From Christensenella sp. UBA6345 (lineage in GTDB: Bacteria > Bacillota > Clostridia > Christensenellales > UBA1242): 40,717 bases of DNA. Location of the stretch: positions 17,918-58,634 of the forward strand of contig DJSB01000032.1 of assembly GCA_002437945.1 (NCBI GenBank), read 5' to 3'. Positions 40,400-40,717 of the stretch are shown in pieces (the first letter of the stretch is position 1; the number at the start of each line of letters is the position of its first letter). The position numbers and the translations under genes are program-made. The notes beneath the pieces are model-generated. The model was not told where the DNA came from and did no database searches. It worked only from the letters and a program-made list of their open reading frames with translations.

Positions 40400-40462
40400 T
40401 AAAAAACATCTAGGTTTTTACTGAAGTGAACCCCGTAGGGGTCACTCAAAAATAAAAGACAC

Positions 40463-40717
40463 TTAGGAAGAAATTTTAGATTTCTTCCTATTTTTTAATC
40501 TTTTTGTATTATAAAATTCTATCCAATCTTCTACTAGTGCTTGATATTCTTCAATGGATTTGATATCATTATTATACAAAGTTTCTTTTTTGAGAATCCC
40601 ATGAAAACTCTCCATTGGAGAGTCATCAATAGGAGTACCTTTTCTAGACATAGAAATTTGTATTCCATTGGATTCACAAATGGCTTTGTATTCGTAAGAT
40701 GTGTATTGGAAACCTTG
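40463..40717 (-). CDS. IS3-family transposase, C-terminal fragment (partial at window edge)
   Basis: The frame is open to the edge, giving 84 visible residues. The first are QGFQYTSYEYKAICE, the part just after the second catalytic Asp of the DDE integrase core (the usual HSDxGxQY block). Next comes ISMSRKGTPIDDSPMESFHG, where the Glu of MESFHG is the third catalytic residue, then LKKETLYN and the family's C-terminal WIEFYNTKRLK. The stop follows soon after, at KKSKISS, without the usual SPxxYR tail, so the C-terminus is short for the family or worn. The ATG at 40651 is internal, not the start. The gene is convergent with the giant gene. Family assignment is secure; activity cannot be judged. 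Confidence 0.92.
   Translation of the reverse strand, partial: QGFQYTSYEYKAICESNGIQISMSRKGTPIDDSPMESFHGILKKETLYNNDIKSIEEYQALVEDWIEFYNTKRLKNRKKSKISS
40465..40496 (+). terminator. Terminator for the giant gene, inside the transposase 3' end
   Basis: AGGAAGAAAT (40465-40474) and ATTTCTTCCT (40480-40489) form a perfect 10-bp stem with a 5-base loop, followed on the plus strand by A and six T residues (40491-40496). It should end the giant transcript 65 bases after its stop. On the minus strand the same hairpin covers the last transposase codons and its stop, followed only by a loose T-rich stretch, so termination there is less certain. Confidence 0.8.

Larger units (their letters stand above)
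40422..40717 (-). mobile_element. IS3-family insertion sequence, 3' end only
   Basis: The element's transposase reads leftward and is cut by the window edge. TGAAGTGAACCCC at 40422 has the TG...CC look of IS3-family termini and lies between the giant gene's stop and the transposase stop, so I take it as the likely terminal inverted repeat; the exact tip is inferred. The hairpin AGTGA-A-CCCC-GTA-GGGG-TCACT (40425-40446) starts inside it. The other end, any target duplication and the OrfA part are outside the window. Confidence 0.65.

Noticed and set aside
40404..40420. AAAAAC-ATCTAG-GTTTTT hairpin just after the giant gene as its terminator
   Set aside because: The 6-bp, mostly A-T stem has only a short T-run within its own arm. 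The hairpin at 40465-40496 is far stronger. It may be a remnant of an older terminator.
40463..40651. A complete 62-residue gene starting at ATG 40651 on the minus strand
   Set aside because: The frame continues upstream to the window edge with IS3 transposase sequence (QGFQYTSYEYK), so it is the end of a larger gene.

Overview
The window comes from a very AT-rich, Gram-positive-type bacterium, most likely an uncultured Bacillota (Clostridia or a related low-GC lineage). The evidence is a dnaG-rpoD-trmK-zinc-ribbon operon in the order usual for Bacillota, strong purine-rich ribosome binding sites, TTG starts on two genes, intrinsic terminators with T-tracts, and a lipoprotein signal. TGG is used for Trp and no long frame contains TGA, so the standard bacterial code fits. 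I cannot place it to genus.

Layout. Positions 1-177 hold a palindromic, probably structured leader-like segment. Positions 178-4266 encode a 1362-residue lipoprotein made of roughly a dozen degenerate Ig-like beta-sandwich repeats, closed by a clear terminator. Positions 4511-8769 are a tight four-gene housekeeping operon: primase, principal sigma factor, a tRNA m1A22 methyltransferase and a coiled-coil/zinc-ribbon protein. Nif3 (YqfO), often found beside trmK, is absent from this window. A 658-bp AT-rich intergenic region follows, with a terminator, two copies of a dyad, a 21-bp tandem repeat and a good sigma-70 type promoter.

Positions 9428-40399 (76% of the window) are one uninterrupted gene for a secreted or N-terminally anchored protein of 10,323 residues. 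By eye it contains ten beta-helix modules. Each has an opener (G-x-G-T...P-Y-x-I), a 'DIDL...PIG...F.G.f.GnG.tI' segment, GLUG-like repeats and a closer (F-x-x-x-W...P-x-L). The modules are separated by divergent InlB-B-like beta domains. Module 1 carries a coiled-coil insertion and four glycine-rich stretches, partly in strict GGX triplets, that look like polyglycine-II loops. The last third is a higher-order repeat, two modules plus a linker, present three times. No LPXTG or other C-terminal anchor is visible.

Downstream, from about 40422 to the edge, is the 3' part of an IS3-family element on the minus strand, about 22 bp after the giant gene's stop. A perfect hairpin with a T-tract lies inside the last transposase codons and probably terminates the giant transcript.

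The housekeeping operon is ordinary. The interest lies in the two flanking surface proteins, above all the giant modular one, which I infer to be an adhesin or cell-surface fibre. No enzyme domain was recognised in either.
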